Below, one piece after another: positions 6,574-11,862 of a DNA stretch of 11,862 nucleotides. The translations under genes and the position numbers were made by a program. This DNA comes from Allofournierella_A excrementavium. Lineage in GTDB: Bacteria > Bacillota > Clostridia > Oscillospirales > Ruminococcaceae. The stretch lies in NCBI GenBank assembly GCA_019120375.1, contig DWVE01000024.1:1-11862 (forward strand), in the 5' to 3' direction. The notes under the pieces were generated by a model, which did not search any database, was not told where the DNA came from, and saw only the letters and a program-made list of their open reading frames with translations. Within the stretch, counting starts at the first letter, position 1; the number at the start of each line of letters is the position of its first letter.

Positions 6574-7770
6574 TCAGTGGCTCAGCATGTGGACCGCGCC
6601 GTAAAAATTGAAGAGCGCGCCCGCCCCGGCCAGCCACAGCGCCCCGGTGCCCAGCGGGCGGCGGGGCCGGGTCAGATACCACCAGAGGGCGAGGGGGATG
6701 AGGTCCACGGTGTAGCGGGCGCCGAACTGCCAGCCGCCCATGGTGCGGTGCAGGCACAGCGCCGCCAGGGTGATGAGGGCCAGCGCGGGGGCCAGCAGGT
6801 CCCGGGGCGCAAGGCGCTTTTTCGCCGCGGCGCGGACGATGTCGACGGCCCACAAAAGAAAGATGGGGCTGGCGACAAAAAGGCAGAAGCCGTTGAAGGT
6901 GGAAAAGGAGAGCTCCAGCGAGGAGGTGAGAGTGACGGGACGCAGCACGTTCCACAGGTTTTGCCAGAAGTTTTCCAGCGTGAACTGGCCGCCGTCCCGC
7001 ACGAACTCCGGCAGGTAAGTGTGGCCGAACTCGAAGGGATTGCCGAAGCGGATGAAGTTATACCACCCCAGGGCCAGCGCCACGGCGGCGGGCGGGGCGG
7101 TGAAGGCGGCGAGATGGCCCCAGCGGCGCTCTTTCGACGCGCCCAGGGCGGCTCCCAGCCAGAGCACAACGGCAAACAGGGCGGTGAAGGGGCGGCAGCC
7201 CACCGCCAGGGCCAGCAGGAAGAAGGCGGGGGCGTACTGCTTTTTCAGCCAGAAGAACAGGCCCCAGACGGTGAAGGCGAAGTTGAGCACCTGGGCCTGG
7301 AACCACACGCCGCCGCTGCACGCCAGCCAGAAAAAGTTGGCGGACAAGGTGGCGAAGAGGGCCCAGAAGGCGCAGGCCCGGGGGGCGTGGCCCGTCTGCC
7401 AGAAGCAGAGGTAGACCCCGGCCAGGGCGGCCAGGGCCCACAGCGCCTGCCACAGGTTGCCCAAAGAGAGGCCCAGCGCGGCGGGCAGCAGCGCCAGCAC
7501 CGAGGGCACCGGCGGGAAGGAGAGGTAATAACGGCCCTCAAACACGGCCAGCTCCAGCCAGGGGCAGCTTTCGCCGCCCTCGATGTATGCCCGGCCCTCC
7601 AGCCAGTTTTGGGCCTGCAAAAGGTAGCTGTCGTAGACGTTGGGAGAAAGAAGGGTGCCCCCCGCCAGCGAGTGGTAGAGCACCAGCGCCAGGGCCAGCA
7701 GGGAAAGGGCCGCCGCCAGGGCCTGGGCGTGGTGGCGGTCAAAGGCGCGGGGCGAGAGGGCAGGGGACAC
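6574..7770 (-). CDS. GT-C-type polytopic membrane protein, probable glycosyltransferase
   Basis: A membrane protein of 398 residues from the GTG at 7770. I chose this start because AAAGGAGG (7786-7779) lies 8 nt before it. An in-frame ATG at 7800 (MHKKRKEALP, 408 residues) has no clear SD but would give a basic N-terminus. A TTG at 7851 lies in the promoter and is unlikely. About 9-10 hydrophobic segments are seen. The first loop has YDSYLLQAQNWLEG, then YYLSFPPVPSVLALLPA, a pattern common in GT-C enzymes that use lipid-phosphate sugars; a late GGWQFGARYTVDLIPL segment is also typical of these. No specific family was recognised, and donor and acceptor are unknown. It is the first gene of a two-gene unit with the PIG-V-like gene. 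Confidence 0.7.
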   Translation of the reverse strand: MSPALSPRAFDRHHAQALAAALSLLALALVLYHSLAGGTLLSPNVYDSYLLQAQNWLEGRAYIEGGESCPWLELAVFEGRYYLSFPPVPSVLALLPAALGLSLGNLWQALWALAALAGVYLCFWQTGHAPRACAFWALFATLSANFFWLACSGGVWFQAQVLNFAFTVWGLFFWLKKQYAPAFFLLALAVGCRPFTALFAVVLWLGAALGASKERRWGHLAAFTAPPAAVALALGWYNFIRFGNPFEFGHTYLPEFVRDGGQFTLENFWQNLWNVLRPVTLTSSLELSFSTFNGFCLFVASPIFLLWAVDIVRAAAKKRLAPRDLLAPALALITLAALCLHRTMGGWQFGARYTVDLIPLALWWYLTRPRRPLGTGALWLAGAGALFNFYGAVHMLSH

Positions 7771-7839
7771 GGGCAGGGCCTCCTTTCGTTTTTTATGCAT
7801 GAAGCCGCCGCGCAAAAGGCGCGGGGCTGTTTTTCGGTT

Positions 7840-7845
7840 ATTATA
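7840..7845 (-). promoter_or_regulatory. TATAAT -10 box for the glycosyltransferase pair
   Basis: A perfect TATAAT on the minus strand (7845-7840), predicted to start transcription near 7833, about 63 nt before the GTG start. The -35 position (about 7863-7868, TTCTGC) is poor and falls in the loop of the preceding terminator hairpin, so the promoter and terminator are interlocked. Confidence 0.5.
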
Positions 7846-7849
7846 CCAC

Positions 7850-7879
7850 AAAAGCCGCCCCGGCAGAATGCGGGGCGGC
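7850..7879 (-). terminator. Intrinsic terminator after the DUF4173-like gene
   Basis: On the minus strand GCCGCCCCG (7879-7871) pairs with CGGGGCGGC (7862-7854) around an 8-nt loop, followed by TTTT (7853-7850). It begins 17 nt after the stop codon. The plus strand has GGGTTTTT after the same stem, so it may work both ways. Confidence 0.8.
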
Positions 7880-7896
7880 GGGTTTTTACATTTCGG

Positions 7897-9561
7897 TCAA
7901 TCCCATGCGGAACTCTTTTCCGGCATATACAGCAGCCAGTCGCCGACGTCCTCTCTCTCCACCACGCCGGCGGCGGCCAGCTGCCGGTTGGCGGCCCGCA
8001 GCCAGACGTCCGGCTGGGAGAGGCACAAAGCCAAAAACATGGCGCAGAACACCGCGGCGGCGGCGCGCACCGCCGGGAAGGGGCGGAAGACGCTGACCAG
8101 CGCCAGCACCGTGAGCACCGCCAGCACCAGGATGAACCAGCCGGAGACGATGCGGTTGGGGGTGAAGCCGAAGCGGCGGATGTAAAGGAACATCTTGGAC
8201 GCGCCCACTGCGGCGAACAGAAGGTTCGAAAGGCAGAGGGCGGCGGCCAGCCCTTTCAGCACCGGGCTTTGGCGCAAAGGGGTGCGGCTGGTCTTGGCGG
8301 CGGCGGTGAGCACCGAGAAGTTGAGCACCACCACGGCGCACAGCTCAAAGAAGCCCCGACGGGCGTATTCGGCGGCGGTGAAGCCATCGGGCAGGTGGCC
8401 AAAGAAGCCGCCGGTGAGGTAGTTCAGCTGGATGGAGAAGAACAGGACATAGAGCGCCAGCAGCAGCGCAAGGCAGAGGGCCAGCGCGCCGCCGGGGGCA
8501 AGGCGCAGTTTTTCCGCCTCGGCCCGCAGGGACGCGCCCCGGGCGGGGTCGGGGGCTTTTTTCAGCGCGCCCGCCGCCAGCCCGAAGAGGTAGGCCCCTA
8601 CCGGCAGGCCCACCGCGAAATACAGCATCTCGGTGAACACCGCCTCGGGCAGGGTGAACCAGCGGAAAAAGTTTTCCAGCGCCGCGCCGAAGGCGTCGTC
8701 CGCGCTGGAGAGCAGCCCCGCGGCCAGCGCCAGCACCGGCGCCGCCACGCACAGGGTGACCACCCCGGCCCAGACGCTGCCCTTTTTGCGGCCGGCAAGG
8801 CCGCGCAGCCAGTCGATCAGCGCCCGCCCCAGCACCCGGATGCGCAGAAAGAAGTTGCCGAAGGGCACCGTGACCAGCGCCCGCAGCCCGTCCAGGGGCA
8901 GAAAGGGGCCGGTGCGGCCCTCGGTGAGGGACCCGGTGCGGGCCAGCACCCAGTAGGCGGCGGCCAGATGCAGGGCGAGGAACTCCCAGGTCTGCACCGC
9001 GTCGTAGTAGTAAAGGGCAGAAATTTTGAAGATGTAGTCCGCCGCCAGCAGGCCCCACAGCGCCAGCCACAGCCGGCTCTCTTTGGAGGCGGGGCGGGCC
9101 GCGGCCCGGCACATGCCCTCCACCCCGGCAAAGAACAAAAGGCAGAACAGGGCCATAAAGACCGCTCTGTATTCAAAGCCGAACAGCAGGCCCCGGGCGT
9201 AGGTCCAGCCCCACAGCCAGCTGACCAGGGCCGCGGGGACCATCCATTTGGGCAGCGGCGGGCGGGAGGCGGCGGGGGAGACGGGCGGCGTTCCGGGCGC
9301 GGGGGCCGCCGGTGTTTCTTTTTGGGCAGGCGCGGCCTGCGGCCCGCAGGCAGAGCCGGGCGCTGGGGCCGCCGCGGCCCCGGCCGGGCAGTGGGTGCTT
9401 GCCGCCGGGTTTGGATTGGCGGCTCCGCCCGTCTGCGGGCCGTAGGCCGGGGGCGTTTTTTCGCCGGTCACAGCCGGCGCGGCAGGCTCCATGGCCTGAT
9501 TTTTGGGTGCAGGAAAGACAGGTGGGCAGGCGCTGCCCTCCTTTTTGCGGGGTTCCATCAT
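7897..9561 (-). CDS. DUF4173-like polytopic membrane protein with Pro/Ala-rich N-terminus
   Basis: A protein of about 554 residues. The start is the ATG at 9561 (5 nt after GGAGG at 9571-9567); a second ATG at 9558 is 8 nt away and equally possible, and the TTG at 9564 is too close to the SD. Roughly residues 10-100 are low-complexity Pro/Ala/Gly with a few Cys, presumably cytoplasmic and disordered. After PLPKWMVPAALV about twelve hydrophobic segments follow. The segment FTAAEYARRGFFEL, late in the chain, is the feature that makes me place it in the DUF4173/DUF4153-type family; its function is unknown. It is the last gene of the minus-strand operon, 47 nt after a lipoprotein gene, and is followed by a terminator. 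The tail (GVVEREDVGDWLLYMPEKSSAWD) is hydrophilic, with a DxGDW-like patch; no catalytic motif was recognised. Confidence 0.75.
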   Translation of the reverse strand: MMEPRKKEGSACPPVFPAPKNQAMEPAAPAVTGEKTPPAYGPQTGGAANPNPAASTHCPAGAAAAPAPGSACGPQAAPAQKETPAAPAPGTPPVSPAASRPPLPKWMVPAALVSWLWGWTYARGLLFGFEYRAVFMALFCLLFFAGVEGMCRAAARPASKESRLWLALWGLLAADYIFKISALYYYDAVQTWEFLALHLAAAYWVLARTGSLTEGRTGPFLPLDGLRALVTVPFGNFFLRIRVLGRALIDWLRGLAGRKKGSVWAGVVTLCVAAPVLALAAGLLSSADDAFGAALENFFRWFTLPEAVFTEMLYFAVGLPVGAYLFGLAAGALKKAPDPARGASLRAEAEKLRLAPGGALALCLALLLALYVLFFSIQLNYLTGGFFGHLPDGFTAAEYARRGFFELCAVVVLNFSVLTAAAKTSRTPLRQSPVLKGLAAALCLSNLLFAAVGASKMFLYIRRFGFTPNRIVSGWFILVLAVLTVLALVSVFRPFPAVRAAAAVFCAMFLALCLSQPDVWLRAANRQLAAAGVVEREDVGDWLLYMPEKSSAWD

Positions 9562-9608
9562 CAAACCCTCCTTTGATTCATTTGTTCAATGGGGCCGGGC
9601 GGCCCCGC

Positions 9609-10001
9609 TCATTCACTCAGGTCGGTGACCATCACCCACAGGAGCTGGTCGGTCTCATACACTCCCTCGTAGGGGCGCTCGATGTACCATTTGTCCTTTT
9701 CGGGGTAGACGAACAGGGTCTGCTCGCTGCCGTCCTCCAGCACAAAGTGCACGGCGGCCATGTCCTCTTTGTCCGGCACGTCCTGCACGGTGGCCTTGCT
9801 TGTGGGCTGGGCGGCGGCCAGGTCCTCCAGCAGCATCCCGATCCAGCCGGGGCCGGCGCGGATAACGCTCTCGCCGCCGTATTCCAGCCGCACTTCGGTC
9901 ACGTCGTCGGCGTCGGGCAGGGTGAGGGGCCCGGCCTTGGGGGCACAGGCGGCGAAGAGCAGCATCGCCGCCAGAAGAATGGTCCAAAGGGTGCGTTTCA
10001 T
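9609..10001 (-). CDS. Small lipoprotein (130 residues, DUF5301-like)
   Basis: The start is ATG 10001 with SD AAAAAAGGAGA about 8 nt upstream. MKR plus a hydrophobic stretch ends in the lipobox LFAAC with Cys19, so the mature protein is probably lipid-anchored outside the membrane. The mature part is about 110 residues, beginning with LPDADDVTEVRLEYGGE and containing alternating strands, a helix with WIGMLLEDLAAAQPTSKATVQD, and an aromatic KWYIERPYEGVYETD near the end. This layout resembles the DUF5301-type lipoproteins of Clostridia, a resemblance by eye only. It is 58 nt downstream of another lipoprotein gene and 47 nt upstream of the DUF4173-like gene, in one operon. Function is unknown. 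Confidence 0.85.
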   Translation of the reverse strand: MKRTLWTILLAAMLLFAACAPKAGPLTLPDADDVTEVRLEYGGESVIRAGPGWIGMLLEDLAAAQPTSKATVQDVPDKEDMAAVHFVLEDGSEQTLFVYPEKDKWYIERPYEGVYETDQLLWVMVTDLSE

Positions 10002-10059
10002 AGGGGTCTCCTTTTTTAATCACAAAGTTGACGGCGGTGCGGCCGGGATGGGCCGCTTT

Positions 10060-10560
10060 TCAGGTGTCCAGCTCGCAGCAATAGAGGACGCGGGCTTCGG
10101 CGTCGTAAACGCCCACGGTGAAGTTGAAGGAGCCGCGGCTGAGGATGTCGCCCTGCTGGTCGCTGTGGCGGTCGATGAGGCGGTAACAGCCCTTCTCCAC
10201 CGGCGGCACCAGAGGCTGGCCGTCGCCGTCGGTGAGGCAGGGGCCGGTGCTGACGGTCCCGTCCTCCACGCCCCAGACCAGGGCCTGCACCGTTTCGTCC
10301 GCGGGCAGGCTGTGCCAGTCCGGGTCGGCGGCCAGCTGCTGTTCCAGCTGGTCGTCCTCAAAGGTGAGGGCGATGCAGCTGACCCCGTCGCCGAGGAAGC
10401 CGCCGTGGCTGTCGCAGGAAGAGATATGGGTCACGGCGGGCAGTTTTTCCAGACCCAGGGCCTTGGCCACGGTCTTTTCCTCGCTGGCCGCGCCGCAGCC
10501 GGTGAGGCACGCCGCCGCCAAAACCAGCGCCAGGGCCGCCGAAAAAAGCCGTTTTTTCAC
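10060..10560 (-). CDS. Cysteine-rich lipoprotein (166 residues)
   Basis: The start is GTG 10560, 7 nt after AAAGGAGG (10575-10568), and it overlaps the regulator's stop codon as GTGA, so the pair is translationally coupled. The open frame continues upstream only inside the regulator gene. MKKRLFSAALALVLAAACLTGC is a signal peptide with lipobox LTGC; Cys22 would be lipidated. The mature part has six cysteines in SSCDSHGG, GVSCIAL, TGPCLTD, KGCYR and LYCCEL, enough for disulfides outside the cell. A segment DDQLEQQLAADPDWHSLP resembles the inhibitor-like or substrate-binding lipoproteins seen in gut Clostridia, but I do not recognise a family. It is in the operon of the DUF2975/YozG pair. Confidence 0.85.
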   Translation of the reverse strand: MKKRLFSAALALVLAAACLTGCGAASEEKTVAKALGLEKLPAVTHISSCDSHGGFLGDGVSCIALTFEDDQLEQQLAADPDWHSLPADETVQALVWGVEDGTVSTGPCLTDGDGQPLVPPVEKGCYRLIDRHSDQQGDILSRGSFNFTVGVYDAEARVLYCCELDT

Positions 10561-10790
10561 TGGCCGTCCTCCTTTTCGTCCTCCTCGCCGGGCACGTACT
10601 CCAGCAGGTCGGCGGGCTGGCAGTCCAGCGCGCGGCACAGCGCCGCCAGGGTGGAAAAGCGCACCGCCTTGGCCTTGTTGTTTTTCAGGATGGAGAGGTT
10701 GGCCGGGGTGATGCCCACCTTTTCGGCAAGCTCGCCCGCGCCGATCTTGCGGCGGGCCATGACCACGTCCAGATTGATGATGATGGGCAT
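10557..10790 (-). CDS. YozG-type Xre/Cro helix-turn-helix regulator
   Basis: A 77-residue cytoplasmic DNA-binding protein starting at ATG 10790, 13 nt after the DUF2975 stop. The pattern is that of short YozG-like Xre proteins: a hydrophobic start MPIIINLDVVMARRKIGAGE, the helix-turn-helix LAEKVGITPANLSILKN (21-37), then STLAALCRALDCQPADLLEYVP (47-67), with a short acidic tail. In B. subtilis and many Clostridia such a gene directly follows a DUF2975 membrane-protein gene (yoaS-yozG), and the same order is seen here. It is probably the regulator of its own operon; the symmetric hexamers at 11749-11807 are the natural candidate operator (inference). The end overlaps the lipoprotein start as GTGA. 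Effector and mechanism are unknown. Confidence 0.92.
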   Translation of the reverse strand: MPIIINLDVVMARRKIGAGELAEKVGITPANLSILKNNKAKAVRFSTLAALCRALDCQPADLLEYVPGEEDEKEDGQ

Positions 10791-10803
10791 TGCTCCGCCC
10801 CCT

Positions 10804-11598
10804 TCAAATGGTCAGGTCCAGCTCGGCCTTCATGCCGATGGCCCGCTGGAACACGTTTTTGATGATGCGAACGATGAGGCCCATGAAGGCCGCGGCGGCG
10901 GCCACCATCACCATGGGCAGGTAGAACACCGCGCCGCCAAGGCACAGCAGCGCCACCGCCATGCAGCACCAGCTGGCCGCCCGCAGATGGTGGACATTGT
11001 CGGCCACAAACACCTGTTCGGCCTCGATGTTGGCCAAAAGGCGGTAGAGGTTCCACAGCAGCACATAGGCCGCGGCGCTGGCAACGTAGAGGGTGACGAG
11101 GCCCCACACCAGATGGGCGGTGTCGTTGATGCCCGCATAACGGCTGGTGCGGATGAACCAGTTCACCAGCCACCAGCCGGCAACGTCGCACACGGCCACC
11201 GCGCCGGTGAACAGCAGCACCGCCAGCCGGGAGAGGGAAAGGCTGTTTTTTTCGCTCCACATGGGGGATTTCTCCTTTTTTGACGAGTTTCGTTTGCCCC
11301 AGACGAGGGCCGCGGCGGCGGCCGCCGCCAGCGCCACCGGCCAGAGGGCGAGGCCGTAGACGGCGGCGATGCCGTAGTTCCGGTAGACCGGGTGGTAGCC
11401 GTAGACCCCCGCCCAGACAAGATCGGTGAACACCTCCGCCGCCAAAAAGGCCAGCAGGATATTTTTGGCCCCGGCCTTTCTGCGCAGGGGCGGCACACCC
11501 AGCATCAGGGCGAAGTACAGCGCCGCCAGGGCCAGCCAGAAGACCAGCCACAATTGGGCGCCCCGCAGCTGGCTGAGAGAGAGGATGGCAGTGAGCAT
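10804..11598 (-). CDS. Membrane protein: 3-TM N-terminal segment fused in frame to a DUF2975 domain
   Basis: A single open frame of 264 residues. Residues 1-112 hold about three membrane helices (about 16-34, 46-68 and 78-100) and end in a basic KRNSSKKEKSP linker. Residues 113-264 are a DUF2975 protein: MWSEKNSLSLSRLAVLLFTG, four helices, and the characteristic NIEAEQVFVADNVHHLRAASWC, which identify the family well. DUF2975 members are usually ~150-200 residues and begin with MW-type sequences just like residue 113. Start 1 is ATG 11598 behind AAAGGTGGAG; an internal ATG at 11262 has its own SD. It may thus be a fused gene, or an upstream cistron that lost its stop. It is the first gene of the operon and is followed by the YozG-type regulator, its usual partner. 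Function is unknown. Confidence 0.8.
   Translation of the reverse strand: MLTAILSLSQLRGAQLWLVFWLALAALYFALMLGVPPLRRKAGAKNILLAFLAAEVFTDLVWAGVYGYHPVYRNYGIAAVYGLALWPVALAAAAAAALVWGKRNSSKKEKSPMWSEKNSLSLSRLAVLLFTGAVAVCDVAGWWLVNWFIRTSRYAGINDTAHLVWGLVTLYVASAAAYVLLWNLYRLLANIEAEQVFVADNVHHLRAASWCCMAVALLCLGGAVFYLPMVMVAAAAAFMGLIVRIIKNVFQRAIGMKAELDLTI
11260..11277 (-). promoter_or_regulatory. Internal ribosome-binding site and ATG within the fused ORF
   Basis: AAGGAG at 11277-11272, preceded by a run of A, stands 9 nt before ATG 11262-11260. This ATG begins MWSEKNSLSLS, the point where a normal DUF2975 protein starts. A separate 152-residue DUF2975 product from here is likely. Confidence 0.6.
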
Positions 11599-11617
11599 AT
11601 CCGCTCCACCTTTCTTG

Positions 11618-11716
11618 CGGCGGGCCGAAGGCCCGCCGTTTTTCGCCGCCGAAGGCGGCGACCGCAAAAAAAGGCCCGCTCCGCCCCGGCTGTTTGCGGC
11701 GCGGCCCAAAGGCCGC
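11618..11716 (-). promoter_or_regulatory. Structured leader of the DUF2975 operon (three GC stem-loops)
   Basis: Between the predicted start near 11727 and the ATG at 11598 the minus strand can fold three stems: GCGGCC/GGCCGC (11716-11701), CGCCGCC/GGCGGCG (11660-11644) and CGGCGGGCC/GGCCCGCCG (11638-11618). The last two share TTC loops and a similar sequence. On the plus strand the last one is followed by TTTTT (11639-11643), the form of an intrinsic terminator facing into the operon's antisense. No known riboswitch was recognised. Confidence 0.45.
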
Positions 11717-11733
11717 CCCCGCTCTTTGAGGCC

Positions 11734-11762
11734 AGTATAGCATGGGCATTATCGAATTTCAA
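11734..11762 (-). promoter_or_regulatory. Sigma-A promoter of the DUF2975-YozG-lipoprotein operon
   Basis: TTGAAA (11762-11757) and TATACT (11739-11734) are 17 bp apart on the minus strand, each a 5/6 match. Transcription would start near 11727. The -35 lies between two of the TTATCG-type hexamers, so a protein bound there would block RNA polymerase. Confidence 0.78.
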
Positions 11763-11807
11763 GTGTTTTTTATCGTTTTTCGATAAATTTTTGTTCTGCG
11801 CCGATAA
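11749..11807. promoter_or_regulatory. Symmetric four-hexamer operator candidate
   Basis: TTATCG at 11749-11754 and 11770-11775 is mirrored by CGATAA at 11781-11786 and 11802-11807. The centre of both nested pairs is 11778. Copies on each side are offset by exactly 21 bp (two helical turns), placing them on one face of DNA, and the inner pair forms TTATCG-N5-CGATAA. The left half overlaps the operon promoter. Binding by the encoded YozG-type regulator is inference. Confidence 0.65.
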
Positions 11808-11840
11808 GAGCACAAGATATTGCGGCGGCGGGGGATCTCC

Positions 11841-11862
11841 GTGTGGCTGGACAAGATGGAGG
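11841..11862 (+). other. Right edge: possible start of a divergent plus-strand gene
   Basis: After a TAA at 11805-11807 one plus-strand frame is open to the edge. It could start at GTG 11841 (after GGGGGATC) or TTG 11820, reading ...RRRGISVWLDKME. The operator at 11749-11807 would then sit between divergent genes. With so few codons no product can be named; the stretch may also be non-coding. Confidence 0.2.

Noticed and set aside
6547..9576. An open plus-strand frame of about 1000 codons opposite three membrane-protein genes
   Set aside because: It spans several minus-strand genes and their terminator and promoter. The composition is Gly/Gln/Arg-rich, as expected from antisense of Leu/Ala-rich helices. 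No SD or domain was seen.
10023..10057. GC hairpin GCGGCC/GGCCGC between the two lipoprotein genes
   Set aside because: The minus strand lacks a T-run after the stem, so it is not a terminator for the operon. The T-run is only on the plus strand, where there is no gene to end.
1..11862. Mobile elements, CRISPR, tRNA or rRNA
   Set aside because: No transposase-like protein, regularly spaced repeats, cloverleaf with CCA-type end or rRNA-like conserved stretch was seen on either strand.

Overview
The window is GC-rich, with short intergenic gaps, strong GGAGG ribosome-binding sites, sigma-A-type promoters and many compact GC hairpin terminators. A pyruvate:ferredoxin oxidoreductase of the long single-chain type, together with tandem YbjN-like proteins, a YozG/DUF2975 pair and lipoproteins, points to a strictly anaerobic Bacillota (Clostridia), most like the high-GC gut Oscillospiraceae (Faecalibacterium/Gemmiger/Subdoligranulum type). 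That taxon is inferred from gene content and base composition; no search was run.

Layout. (1) 1-2132, minus: the first ~710 codons of pyruvate:ferredoxin oxidoreductase, cut by the left edge, with its own promoter and a ~125-nt leader holding two hairpins. (2) 2388-4115, plus: a near-consensus promoter drives a two-gene unit, a single-TM CBS/CorC-HlyC protein and a Nudix ADP-ribose pyrophosphatase joined by an ATGA overlap; two hairpin terminators follow. (3) 4231-5286, plus: two adjacent YbjN-like proteins and a strong bidirectional terminator shared with the convergent minus-strand unit. (4) 5316-7845, minus: two polytopic GT-C-type membrane glycosyltransferase candidates, the second PIG-V-like, behind a TATAAT box that abuts the preceding terminator. 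(5) 7850-11807, minus: an apparent envelope/regulatory operon in the order 3-TM segment fused to DUF2975, YozG-type Xre regulator, two lipoproteins, DUF4173-like membrane protein. It starts from a good promoter whose -35 lies inside a symmetric set of four TTATCG/CGATAA hexamers, and its leader carries three GC stem-loops.

How they fit together. PFOR is central fermentative metabolism (pyruvate to acetyl-CoA, CO2 and reduced ferredoxin). The CBS/Nudix pair looks like housekeeping for ion/nucleotide homeostasis. The minus-strand clusters act at the cell envelope: one pair probably moves sugars onto extracytoplasmic acceptors, and the five-gene operon looks like a self-regulated membrane module (small Xre repressor, multi-TM partners and two secreted lipoproteins) of unknown function. 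The least explained parts of the window are that operon, its symmetric operator and the fused first ORF. No rRNA, tRNA, CRISPR array, transposase or attachment site was seen.
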